This document shows positions 45,374-52,741 of a DNA stretch of 57,940 nt, piece by piece. Location: assembly GCA_021604105.1 (NCBI GenBank), contig BQIW01000018.1, positions 1-57,940 of the forward strand. Direction: 5' to 3'. Under the pieces are notes generated by a model that saw only the letters and a list, made by a program, of their open reading frames with translations, did no database searches and was not told where the DNA came from. Both the position numbers and the translations under genes were made by a program. The DNA is from Nitrospirales bacterium. Its GTDB lineage: Bacteria > Nitrospirota > Nitrospiria > Nitrospirales > UBA8639. Each line of letters begins with the position of its first letter. Positions within the stretch are counted from its first letter, which is position 1.

Positions 45374-45718
45374 TCAGGATTGATGGGTCTCAAATAGGGC
45401 CACATCCAACTCATAGGTACGATGACAGGATCCACACCTGAATTCTACCCCAGACCGTTCGATATCGACCAAGCTGACCCGGACATCGTTCGGATGATTC
45501 TGAACACATCCTTGAAGCAGAGAGAGGTCATGACTAGGGATTTGGATACTCGCTTCTGTGGCCACGCAAGCCTGCGGAAGCGTTAAACGATGACGCATCC
45601 GACAATTCGTACAGAGCACGCCGACAGTATGAGGGGGAGAAACAAGCTTAACAGTCAGACAGAGCGGATGCACTGAGAAACATTGCTGAAGAAACGCTCC
45701 GCTTTTATGCACAGGCAT
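45374..45718 (-). CDS. Zinc-ribbon-like hypothetical protein (114 aa)
   Basis: The family is not recognised. The protein has two CxxC pairs, CTNC (in VGVLCTNCRMRHRLTL) and CGSC (in EFRCGSCHRTYELDV), each followed by a similar His/Tyr-containing strand, which suggests one zinc ribbon or two rubredoxin-like knuckles. No signal peptide is seen. The N-terminal 35 residues are not similar to known domains and the start may be internal. It sits downstream of the lipoprotein gene on the same strand. Confidence 0.6.
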   Translation of the reverse strand: MPVHKSGAFLQQCFSVHPLCLTVKLVSPPHTVGVLCTNCRMRHRLTLPQACVATEASIQIPSHDLSLLQGCVQNHPNDVRVSLVDIERSGVEFRCGSCHRTYELDVALFETHQS

Positions 45719-45802
45719 ACTGTGGACCCCATCAATTCCCTTGTGTAAACTCCCCTCACCACCGTGAGGATCTCTTGCTCACTTCTGTGAAATGAACGAT
45801 GC

Positions 45803-46252
45803 CTAGCCGGAAAGTCCGCGTTGAAACGGATCGGGTGGTTTGGGAATTTGGCAGAGCTCCCGCTCCCAATGGCGCAGGATCTCCTCTTTATCAAAAGTCA
45901 AAACGTACCTAAAACAATAGACTTTTTCACGTGGGCCGCCTTCAGGGCCACCCATCAGGCTTCCAGCCTGCTTACCCAAGGCTTTGACTCCGGACGGATC
46001 CAATTCACTTTCAGACATGGCAAACCTGTACGTCCATGTGGTCGCATCCGAAAGCAATGGATCTTTAACCATATGAGGTTTTCCCAGCTTCTCTTTGATA
46101 TCTGATTGCGTTAACACCCCCACGCCATCGTCAAAATAGCTATCACGCCAGTGGGAGCAGGCTACAAGTGCGAGACAAAGCATAAGGCCTACCCATTTCA
46201 ATTGGCTCACAACAAGACGATGAGGCATCGCACTACCGGATGATTCAGTCAT
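45803..46252 (-). CDS. SmpA/OmlA-like lipoprotein (149 aa)
   Basis: The lipobox LVAC follows a hydrophobic signal segment (VGLMLCLALVAC). The mature part reads LTQSDIKEKLGKPHMVKDPL, then TTWTYRFAM and a C-terminal CFRYVLTFDKEEIL strand, the pattern of the small outer-membrane lipoprotein A (BamE/SmpA-like) fold in which a KLG-P turn precedes a Tyr/Trp strand. The start at 46252 overlaps the end of the upstream 90-aa gene by eight bases (ATGACTGA), implying coupling. Outer-membrane localisation is inferred. Confidence 0.72.
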   Translation of the reverse strand: MTESSGSAMPHRLVVSQLKWVGLMLCLALVACSHWRDSYFDDGVGVLTQSDIKEKLGKPHMVKDPLLSDATTWTYRFAMSESELDPSGVKALGKQAGSLMGGPEGGPREKVYCFRYVLTFDKEEILRHWERELCQIPKPPDPFQRGLSG

Positions 46253-46517
46253 CCCCCTTGCCTTGTGAACCCACAAAACAGGTTTTCACTAACGCAAACA
46301 CTTGTGCGACTAAGCCCGTCGCAATCATCCCTAAAGCGGTCGGAAGCATGGAAGAGCCAGGTTGTTCTAATCCATGAATACCCAGCATAAACCCTGCCGC
46401 GACACACAGAATCCCAATGGCTCTGGCAATCAAAACGGAACGACGTCTCCCCGTCGATGTTGAAACAGGAGGAGACTTCTCTGAGGAAGAAGGGATATTG
46501 ACAGGTTCTCTTGGCAT
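46245..46517 (-). CDS. Small membrane protein (90 aa), unknown
   Basis: This short protein has a Ser/Pro-rich N-terminus (MPREPVNIPSSSEKSPP) and two hydrophobic segments (ARAIGILCVAAGFMLGI and LPTALGMIATGLVAQVFALV) separated by a short loop, giving a probable hairpin in the inner membrane. No family is recognised. It lies 10 bases downstream of ettA and overlaps the lipoprotein gene, so the three are probably one operon. Confidence 0.7.
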   Translation of the reverse strand: MPREPVNIPSSSEKSPPVSTSTGRRRSVLIARAIGILCVAAGFMLGIHGLEQPGSSMLPTALGMIATGLVAQVFALVKTCFVGSQGKGDD

Positions 46518-46527
46518 CCTTATTCCA

Positions 46528-48213
46528 TCAGGATTTGGTCAGCTTTCTGTAACGAATTTGATGGGGACGTTCTGCCGCCTTCCCCAATCGCTTTTTGCGA
46601 TTATCCTCATATTCACTGTAATTGCCTTCATACCAACTCACCTGGCTATTCCCTTCAAAGGCTATAATATGTGTGGCCACACGATCCAGAAACCATCGGT
46701 CATGACTGCTGATCACCGCACATCCACCGAAATGATTCAATCCCTCTTCCAAAGCCCGTAGCGTGTTGACATCCAGATCGTTCGTGGGCTCATCCAGCAA
46801 TAACAGATTCGCCCCCTCTTTCAGCGTGCGAGCTAAATGCACCCGGTTGCGTTCTCCACCTGATAAATCCTTCACTAGTTTTTGTTGATCAGATCCTGAA
46901 AAATTAAATCGGGACACATACCCACGCGAATTCACTTCCATCTTTCCTAAGGTAACGGTTTCTTTTCCATCCGCAATACATTCCCAGACATTCAAATCAC
47001 CATCAATCTCGCGATTCTGATCTACATAGCCCAATGAAACGGTTTCACCCAAAGTCAGAGTGCCGGCATCCGGCTTAACCAACCCGGCAATAATTTTAAA
47101 CAGGGTGGACTTTCCCGCCCCATTTGGCCCCACCACACCGACGATACCCCCTTTAGGCAAAGAAAACGAGAGATCATCAAACAGCAGGGAATCCCCATAG
47201 CTCTTCGAGAGATTGGTGGCTTCCACCACGACATCACCAAGACGCGGGCCGGAAGGAATATAAATCTCCAAATCGTCAGTTTGTTGACTCTCCTCTTCAC
47301 TCACTAATTGTTCATATTTCGTGACGCGGGCTTTTCCCTTAGCCTGGCGGCCTTTGGGAGACATACGAATCCATTCCAGTTCCCGTTCCAACGTTTTTTG
47401 TCGTTTCGACTCGGATTTTTCTTCCTGCGCCAGTCTCGCCTGCTTCTGCTCCAACCAGGAAGAATAGTTGCCCTGGAAGGGAATCCCTTGCCCACGGTCC
47501 AACTCCAGGATCCACCCGGCCACATTGTCTAAAAAATACCGGTCATGGGTCACCGCAATCACGGTGCCCTTATATTCTTGAAGATGTTGCTCCAACCATC
47601 CCACCGTCTCCGCATCTAAATGGTTCGTGGGCTCGTCAAGCAGCAAGATGTCAGGCTCCTGGATCAGCAACCGGCACAAAGCCACCCTCCGACGTTCGCC
47701 CCCGGATAAGTGGTCAACTCTGGTATCCGGTGGTGGACAGCGAAGGGCATCCATGGCGATTTCCAATTGATGCTCCAACTCCCACCCGTTGACCGTTTCA
47801 ATTTGCTCTTGCAGTCTGCCCTGCCGTTCGAGCAACTTTTCCATCTCTTCAGGACTCACATCTCCCGAAAAGGCCTGACTGATCTCCTCGTAATCTCGGA
47901 GCAATTTGGCAACCTCGGCCCGCCCTTCTTCAACGACTTCTTTCACCGTTTTCCCAGGCTCCAAATACGGCTCCTGTTCAAACAGCCCTATGGAATATCC
48001 CTTCGAGAAGGTAATGTTCCCGATATAGTTGGTATCCAATCCCGCAATAATTCTGAGAAGGGTACTCTTTCCCGATCCATTTAATCCCAAAACCCCGATT
48101 TTTGCCCCGTAAAAAAATGAAAGGTAGATATCTTTCAAGACCTGTTTTTTTGGGGGATGGATACGGCCCACTCCCACCAAAGAAAATATAATTTGTCGAT
48201 CATTCGTACTCAT
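46528..48213 (-). CDS. ettA: Energy-dependent translational throttle protein EttA (ABC-F)
   Basis: EttA is an ABC-F ATPase that binds the ribosomal E site and gates the first peptide bond according to the ATP/ADP ratio. The 561-aa product has two ABC domains: Walker A GLNGSGKSTLLRI and GPNGAGKSTLFKI, signature LSGGERRRVALCRLL and LSGGERNRVHLARTL, Walker B LLLDEPTNHLDAET and LLLDEPTNDLDVNT. The linker and the arm region (WELEHQLEIAMDAL) match the EttA subgroup in length and wording. It is the first gene of a three-gene run with a small membrane protein and a lipoprotein. Confidence 0.95.
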   Translation of the reverse strand: MSTNDRQIIFSLVGVGRIHPPKKQVLKDIYLSFFYGAKIGVLGLNGSGKSTLLRIIAGLDTNYIGNITFSKGYSIGLFEQEPYLEPGKTVKEVVEEGRAEVAKLLRDYEEISQAFSGDVSPEEMEKLLERQGRLQEQIETVNGWELEHQLEIAMDALRCPPPDTRVDHLSGGERRRVALCRLLIQEPDILLLDEPTNHLDAETVGWLEQHLQEYKGTVIAVTHDRYFLDNVAGWILELDRGQGIPFQGNYSSWLEQKQARLAQEEKSESKRQKTLERELEWIRMSPKGRQAKGKARVTKYEQLVSEEESQQTDDLEIYIPSGPRLGDVVVEATNLSKSYGDSLLFDDLSFSLPKGGIVGVVGPNGAGKSTLFKIIAGLVKPDAGTLTLGETVSLGYVDQNREIDGDLNVWECIADGKETVTLGKMEVNSRGYVSRFNFSGSDQQKLVKDLSGGERNRVHLARTLKEGANLLLLDEPTNDLDVNTLRALEEGLNHFGGCAVISSHDRWFLDRVATHIIAFEGNSQVSWYEGNYSEYEDNRKKRLGKAAERPHQIRYRKLTKS

Positions 48214-48445
48214 GCCGTTCGCTCCAATCAGTTCTCACACAATCCAAAATTTGTCAGGGTTGCAAGAAGACACATGCAGATGCCAACCTTACCAAAGGAA
48301 TACGAAGATTCACAATGCAGGGGAGTAAATGAGCCCCTTTCCTTCAAAATGTGCCTGGGATATGCTGCCCATTAAGAAGAGGATCCATTCTGTAAATACG
48401 CCATTGAATTACAGGCGAGAAAGAGTATGATAAAGAAAGCCCCAC

Positions 48446-49096
48446 ATGGTGCAGGTCTTTCAGATTGTGGAACCCACTCACATTTATCGCTCATCACTCT
48501 GTCCATCTAAATTCAGAACGACCACCTTGCTAAACAACATCAAATACTGTGCTCAATGTGGAAGCGTCGTTGAAGAAAAAATTCCTTCGGGTGAATCCCT
48601 TTTCAGAGCCGTCTGTCCATCCTGCCATACTATTCATTATGAAAACCCCAAAATCGTCGCGGGCAGCATTCCCGAATGGGAAGACAAAATTCTTTTATGC
48701 CGACGGGCCATCGAGCCTCGATCAGGGCTCTGGACCTTCCCGGCTGGATTTATGGAATTAGGCGAGAGCACGGAAGAGGCGGCAATCCGGGAAACCCTGG
48801 AAGAAGCACACGCGGAAATCACCATTCATAGTTTATTCGGTATATTTAGCCTTCCACATGTCTCTCAAGTCTATGTGGTCTACCGGGCCCATCTACAAAA
48901 CCTGAACTTTAAACCGGGTCCGGAAAGCCTGGAAGTCCAACTGATTTCCCTAGCCGACATCCCCTGGAAACATCTGGCCTTCCCCGTCATCCATGAATCG
49001 TTAACTCGATACGTCAAGGATATCCAAACCTCCACCTCTCAAACCCATTCCTCCGTCGTCCCCACCAAAAAACCTCTGTCCTTTTATTCATCCTAA
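48446..49096 (+). CDS. NUDIX hydrolase with N-terminal zinc ribbon
   Basis: This protein (216 aa, start uncertain) joins a zinc ribbon (CAQC, CPSC) to a NUDIX domain with the box GFMELGESTEEAAIRETLEE. NUDIX enzymes split nucleoside diphosphates linked to another group; this zinc ribbon plus NUDIX arrangement is the NudC/ADP-ribose-type layout. Position 21 of the Nudix box (usually Gly) is His (EEAHAEI), an uncommon substitution. The ATG at 48446 adds 27 residues before the ribbon; a TTG at 48527 is an alternative start. Confidence 0.88.
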   Translation: MVQVFQIVEPTHIYRSSLCPSKFRTTTLLNNIKYCAQCGSVVEEKIPSGESLFRAVCPSCHTIHYENPKIVAGSIPEWEDKILLCRRAIEPRSGLWTFPAGFMELGESTEEAAIRETLEEAHAEITIHSLFGIFSLPHVSQVYVVYRAHLQNLNFKPGPESLEVQLISLADIPWKHLAFPVIHESLTRYVKDIQTSTSQTHSSVVPTKKPLSFYSS

Positions 49097-49343
49097 CCGT
49101 CCACCGAAAAGGAAGAAGGTCAATCTGAAGGAACAGTGGAAAAAGAGAGGGGTGTGATTATTTTGCCTTGCCTTAACACCAGTGAGATCACACGGCTTTT
49201 CTGTATTGCCCGATTTCGCACCGGCATTTCCAAATTACCAAGAGAGCAAAAATGTGGGGCGAAGGATTAGCGTGAAGGCAAAGATACTGGTCAAAGCTTG
49301 TGACAAGTGAGGGCAGTGGAGAAGAGGGAATGACAGGTAGGGA

Positions 49344-49916
49344 TTAATCCCTCGACTGCTCTAATGCCAAAAGGGCGGTTTTGATGGGCAGTCCGCCTCC
49401 GTAACCAACCAGTTTTCCATTTGACCCAATCACCCGATGGCACGGCACAATAATAGAGACAGGGTTTTGGCCATTGGCGGCTCCCACAGCTCGTGAGGCC
49501 TTCGGGCTGCCGATCTGGTGAGCAATTTTTCCGTACGACACCGTTCGGCCATAGGGAATAGATTGGAGAGCCTTCCAGACCTGACATTGAAAGGGGGTCC
49601 CTTGAAGGTTCAATGCGATCTGAAACCGTGTTCGGGAACCGTCAAAATATTCCTTCAGTTGCGCTAGCACCGTGTGAAACGGTTCACGTGACTGTGTCCA
49701 CATCGGCTGGATGTCCAGAGGGTGGACTCCATCTTGAAACTGCAGACCCTGCAACCCAGCTGAGTTTCCCACCAAAAGCAGGCGGCCAACCGGACTCGGA
49801 CTAATCCAGTAAAAAATACCGGCGTCCTTGGAGGCTTTGTGGGGCACTGATGGCTTCACGATCCTGATCCTCTCGATTATCGCAGGTGAAACCGTCTGGG
49901 GTCCGGCCGACATTGA
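49344..49916 (-). CDS. ogt: Methylated-DNA--protein-cysteine methyltransferase
   Basis: This protein removes alkyl groups from O6 of guanine by transferring them to its own Cys. It is about 190 aa: a small N-terminal domain and a C-terminal DNA-binding domain with RAVGAANGQNP and the active-site motif PCHRVIG (Cys acceptor). GTPFQCQVWKALQSIPYG is the typical helix-turn-helix region. The start is uncertain between 49916 and 49973, the latter overlapping the divergent HTH gene. It converges towards nothing obvious on its left. Confidence 0.9.
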   Translation of the reverse strand, partial: SMSAGPQTVSPAIIERIRIVKPSVPHKASKDAGIFYWISPSPVGRLLLVGNSAGLQGLQFQDGVHPLDIQPMWTQSREPFHTVLAQLKEYFDGSRTRFQIALNLQGTPFQCQVWKALQSIPYGRTVSYGKIAHQIGSPKASRAVGAANGQNPVSIIVPCHRVIGSNGKLVGYGGGLPIKTALLALEQSRD

Positions 49917-49955
49917 AGATGGACAGACCGACGACCATTTCCCTATGATCCAACC

Positions 49956-50423
49956 ATGTCCATTCAGCAACATTTAAGTCAGTGGTGTCAAACCAGAGGA
50001 CTCTCTCTGGCCGACCTGAGTCAACAAACGGGCGTGGACCTGACGAAATTACAGGATTTTCAAAAGGGTAACTGGGACCCACCCTTGTCCACGATGGCGT
50101 TAATTGCCGAATCCTTGAATGTGCCTGAGTCCTGGCTCCACCTTGATCCCCGGATCCTTCTGCGATTATGGAATGAATCTGACGAAGATAATCCGGAACT
50201 TCCGAGCACCTCTTCTCCCGATCCCCTCTTTCAACGAATTATCCAAACCAGCCGTGATTACCAAGACCTCTTCGTCTTGCTCACAAGCCTGCTTCACCAC
50301 GGTGACCCCAAGTTAATTCGCGCCGCTCAGGTCAACCTCCAAAGCCTTTTTAAGCAGGTGCGCCCCACCACTGTCCCCTGGGGGTCGAGACCTCCAGGAC
50401 ACTTTGAACCCCCCAACGATTAA
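49956..50423 (+). CDS. Helix-turn-helix (XRE-like) protein, 155 aa
   Basis: An N-terminal HTH of the Cro/CI type is visible: LSLADLSQQTGVDLTKLQDF followed by TMALIAESLNVPESWL. The C-terminal 90 residues are helical with no known sensor domain (LLHHGDPKLIRAAQVNLQSL). It probably acts as a transcription regulator of unknown target. It starts 40 bases from the ogt start, and the two are divergent, so it could regulate that gene. No ligand is evident. Confidence 0.78.
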   Translation: MSIQQHLSQWCQTRGLSLADLSQQTGVDLTKLQDFQKGNWDPPLSTMALIAESLNVPESWLHLDPRILLRLWNESDEDNPELPSTSSPDPLFQRIIQTSRDYQDLFVLLTSLLHHGDPKLIRAAQVNLQSLFKQVRPTTVPWGSRPPGHFEPPND

Positions 50424-50514
50424 CGACGCAACCTTCTCGTATCCAAAGATTGAGTTGAACCGAAGGAAAAGATCCTGTCATGTAAAATGGAGCAGGAACG
50501 GAGGAATTATCGAC

Positions 50515-50883
50515 TTAATGTACTAAAGCCTTTTGGACTGTCTGGAGAAGCTCATCGACAGTAAAGGGTTTTTGCAAGGTACAAATCGGCTGGAATATTG
50601 GGTAAGGGCCTTTCAGCATTTCACCAGATGCGGGAATATTTCCCGTCAGAGTGATCATCGGAATATGAGAAGATTGTTCAAAATCAAGCCCAGGGGATTC
50701 GTGTTCTCTTTCTTCCATCGCTACCACATCCATAATAATTAAGGATGCTTGAAAATTTTCATGATTTTGGAGGCCTTCCTGACAGGACCCTGCAGCCATA
50801 ACCGTATACCCGGCTGTTTCCAATGAAAGAGAAACGGACTCCCTCACCTGGATATCATCATCAATCACCAAAATTCTATTCAT
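50515..50883 (-). CDS. Receiver-domain protein (122 aa)
   Basis: This is a single response-regulator receiver: VIDDDIQVRESV acidic pair, phosphoacceptor Asp in LIIMDVVAME, Thr in MITLTGNI, and Lys in LQKPFTVDEL. After the Asp the usual MP-x-xG loop is replaced by VVAMEEREHESPG, an odd and longer insertion, so phosphorylation dynamics may differ. It is a monocistronic gene with no kinase nearby. Confidence 0.82.
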   Translation of the reverse strand: MNRILVIDDDIQVRESVSLSLETAGYTVMAAGSCQEGLQNHENFQASLIIMDVVAMEEREHESPGLDFEQSSHIPMITLTGNIPASGEMLKGPYPIFQPICTLQKPFTVDELLQTVQKALVH

Positions 50884-51194
50884 GAGCTAACCCAAAAGTG
50901 TTTCACAATTACAAATACTTGTTAGCATGTGGAAAAGACACAGCTACCTTGACTATTTAACGAGCAATTTATGTTCCCTCCTCATTTTAAATCGCCTAAA
51001 TGGCCTGCAAAAAATTTTATCAATAAAAACAACAATATACGACTGTAATTTAGAAATAATATGGTAACCGGCATGAAGGAGAAAACATTCAGTATGCAGG
51101 GATTCCCATTCACTGCTTTTCAAATAATCTGCCTGATGAACTTTTAGAAAGGGTGACTGGCCTTGAAGCCATACGACTACCCCACGAAAACTCC
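50884..51194. other. Intergenic region before the transporter gene
   Basis: Both neighbours are on the minus strand. The stretch is AT-rich (about 50950-51060) and carries no recognisable gene. A frame from 51429 to 50953 runs through it but lies antiparallel in phase to the transporter and has no family resemblance. Confidence 0.35.
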
Positions 51195-52526
51195 TTAAGG
51201 ATTTTGGGAGTGAACAGCAAACTTGCCACTGTTCCTCCATAGCCACCACAGTTGAAATCCGAACCCGGAAAGCATCGCGGCCAAGCCCACATATAATCCG
51301 GTCACTTGCCCATACAGAACTCCGGCCAACAAGAAGATGGAACTTCCAAATAGATACAAACACACAGCTTGGGTAATAATGGAAGTGACACCACGATGAA
51401 CGAACTGACCCTGAAAAAAACTTTCCCATGGACTCAAAGCAGGGAAAATGACCATGAGCCAGAGCGCTGTCGAAGCCAACACGGTCAACTCAGGAGTCAG
51501 AGCCGCGCCCCATTCAAACCAGAACGTGGAGAGAGGAGTAGCGGCAATCATAAACAGGATTCCGCTCGTACCGATTGAAACCATCGTCACAAATTTCCTC
51601 AGAGGGACCAGAAAATGAGGTCGGTCATACAGGGCAACCACCACCTCCTGCATCGCCAATCCTCCACTCCGGAATACAAACGAGAGCCCTCCTAACACTG
51701 GCCACACAGCCAAGGATTCTATAGCGTTTGGCATTCGACTGATGGCCGCACTGACAATCGGTAAATTTCCAAGGGAAATGAGTGGAGTAAATGCGAGAGG
51801 CCAATAAAACAGGCTTAATTGACTCAGCGTGAGAAGCGATGGATGGGCAGGACTCATTTTAAGATTGCTGAGGATCGGACGCACGAAAAGCAGAATAAAG
51901 CCAGCCTCGACCATTGCCCCGGAAGACATGGCGACCGTCGCCACAACAATACCCGGAAAACTCTGGAGAACTAATCCGCTCAATAGGACGGCACTACTTA
52001 CGAATAAACGGACCAAGGTTCCCAGTCCAATCAGGCGCGTCTGCCCCGCCCGAATCACCACACCCTGAAAAAACCTTCTCACCGCAATCGAGAGCGTCCA
52101 TGGCGTCATGCATTGAAGACCGATTCTGGCCGGTTCTACAATGATATCGGGTACACCTAATACGTCTTGGACGATCATCCCGTACACCGGAGTAAAAGCC
52201 ACCACGACATGAACGACTGTCAGAAGACTTCCCAAAGTCACAATGAAATTTCGAATAAGCCGATAGGCCAACCAATCTTTGCATAAGGCGGTAGAGGCAA
52301 CCAGAATCATAATGACGGGGGCCTCAATCAACAATGAGAGAGGAAAAACCACTCCACCATAGGCTGCTAAATGGACCTCAGGATCCCCCAGGCGAGAAAC
52401 CGTGGCCGTGACAAGTGGAAACTCCAAACCCATGAGCATCCAACTCGCGGCCAATGGCCACCACATGCGAAAAATCGTGAAGAAGGGAGAAGAAGGGACG
52501 AGGACAACCGGTGAGTTAGCAGCCAC
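51195..52526 (-). CDS. MATE/ANKH-like membrane transporter
   Basis: This 443-aa integral membrane protein has about 12 hydrophobic segments. The opening (RMWWPLAASWMLMGLEFPLV, then SRLGDPEVHLAAYGGVVFPL) resembles the ANKH/progressive-ankylosis branch of the MATE-related multidrug/oligosaccharidyl-lipid flippase superfamily rather than NorM-type MATE pumps. AAYG and IEAPVIMILV follow the same branch's first repeat. The substrate is unknown (phosphate/pyrophosphate or citrate export in animal ANKH). It lies 215 bases downstream of ATPase paralogue C on the same strand. Confidence 0.78.
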   Translation of the reverse strand: MAANSPVVLVPSSPFFTIFRMWWPLAASWMLMGLEFPLVTATVSRLGDPEVHLAAYGGVVFPLSLLIEAPVIMILVASTALCKDWLAYRLIRNFIVTLGSLLTVVHVVVAFTPVYGMIVQDVLGVPDIIVEPARIGLQCMTPWTLSIAVRRFFQGVVIRAGQTRLIGLGTLVRLFVSSAVLLSGLVLQSFPGIVVATVAMSSGAMVEAGFILLFVRPILSNLKMSPAHPSLLTLSQLSLFYWPLAFTPLISLGNLPIVSAAISRMPNAIESLAVWPVLGGLSFVFRSGGLAMQEVVVALYDRPHFLVPLRKFVTMVSIGTSGILFMIAATPLSTFWFEWGAALTPELTVLASTALWLMVIFPALSPWESFFQGQFVHRGVTSIITQAVCLYLFGSSIFLLAGVLYGQVTGLYVGLAAMLSGFGFQLWWLWRNSGKFAVHSQNP

Positions 52527-52741
52527 GAAACCACAAGTGGCTCAAATTGAACATGCCTGCGCAGATTCCGCCACGGTCAGACAACCTGAGATAAAGCCAA
52601 AAGACATGATCCTACCCCATTCACTACAGCTCATTGCTCGGATAAGGACAACAGAAAATCATCCACGAAAGGGGGAGGACCCCCTTCGTGAAGAATTTAC
52701 AATATCATGAAAGCGAGCGGATCTGCCAAAAGGCTTGTTTC

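Noticed and set aside
50953-51429. 158-aa minus-strand frame overlapping the transporter
   Set aside because: Lies over the C-terminal part of the well-supported ANKH/MATE-like gene in another phase and its composition is not protein-like.
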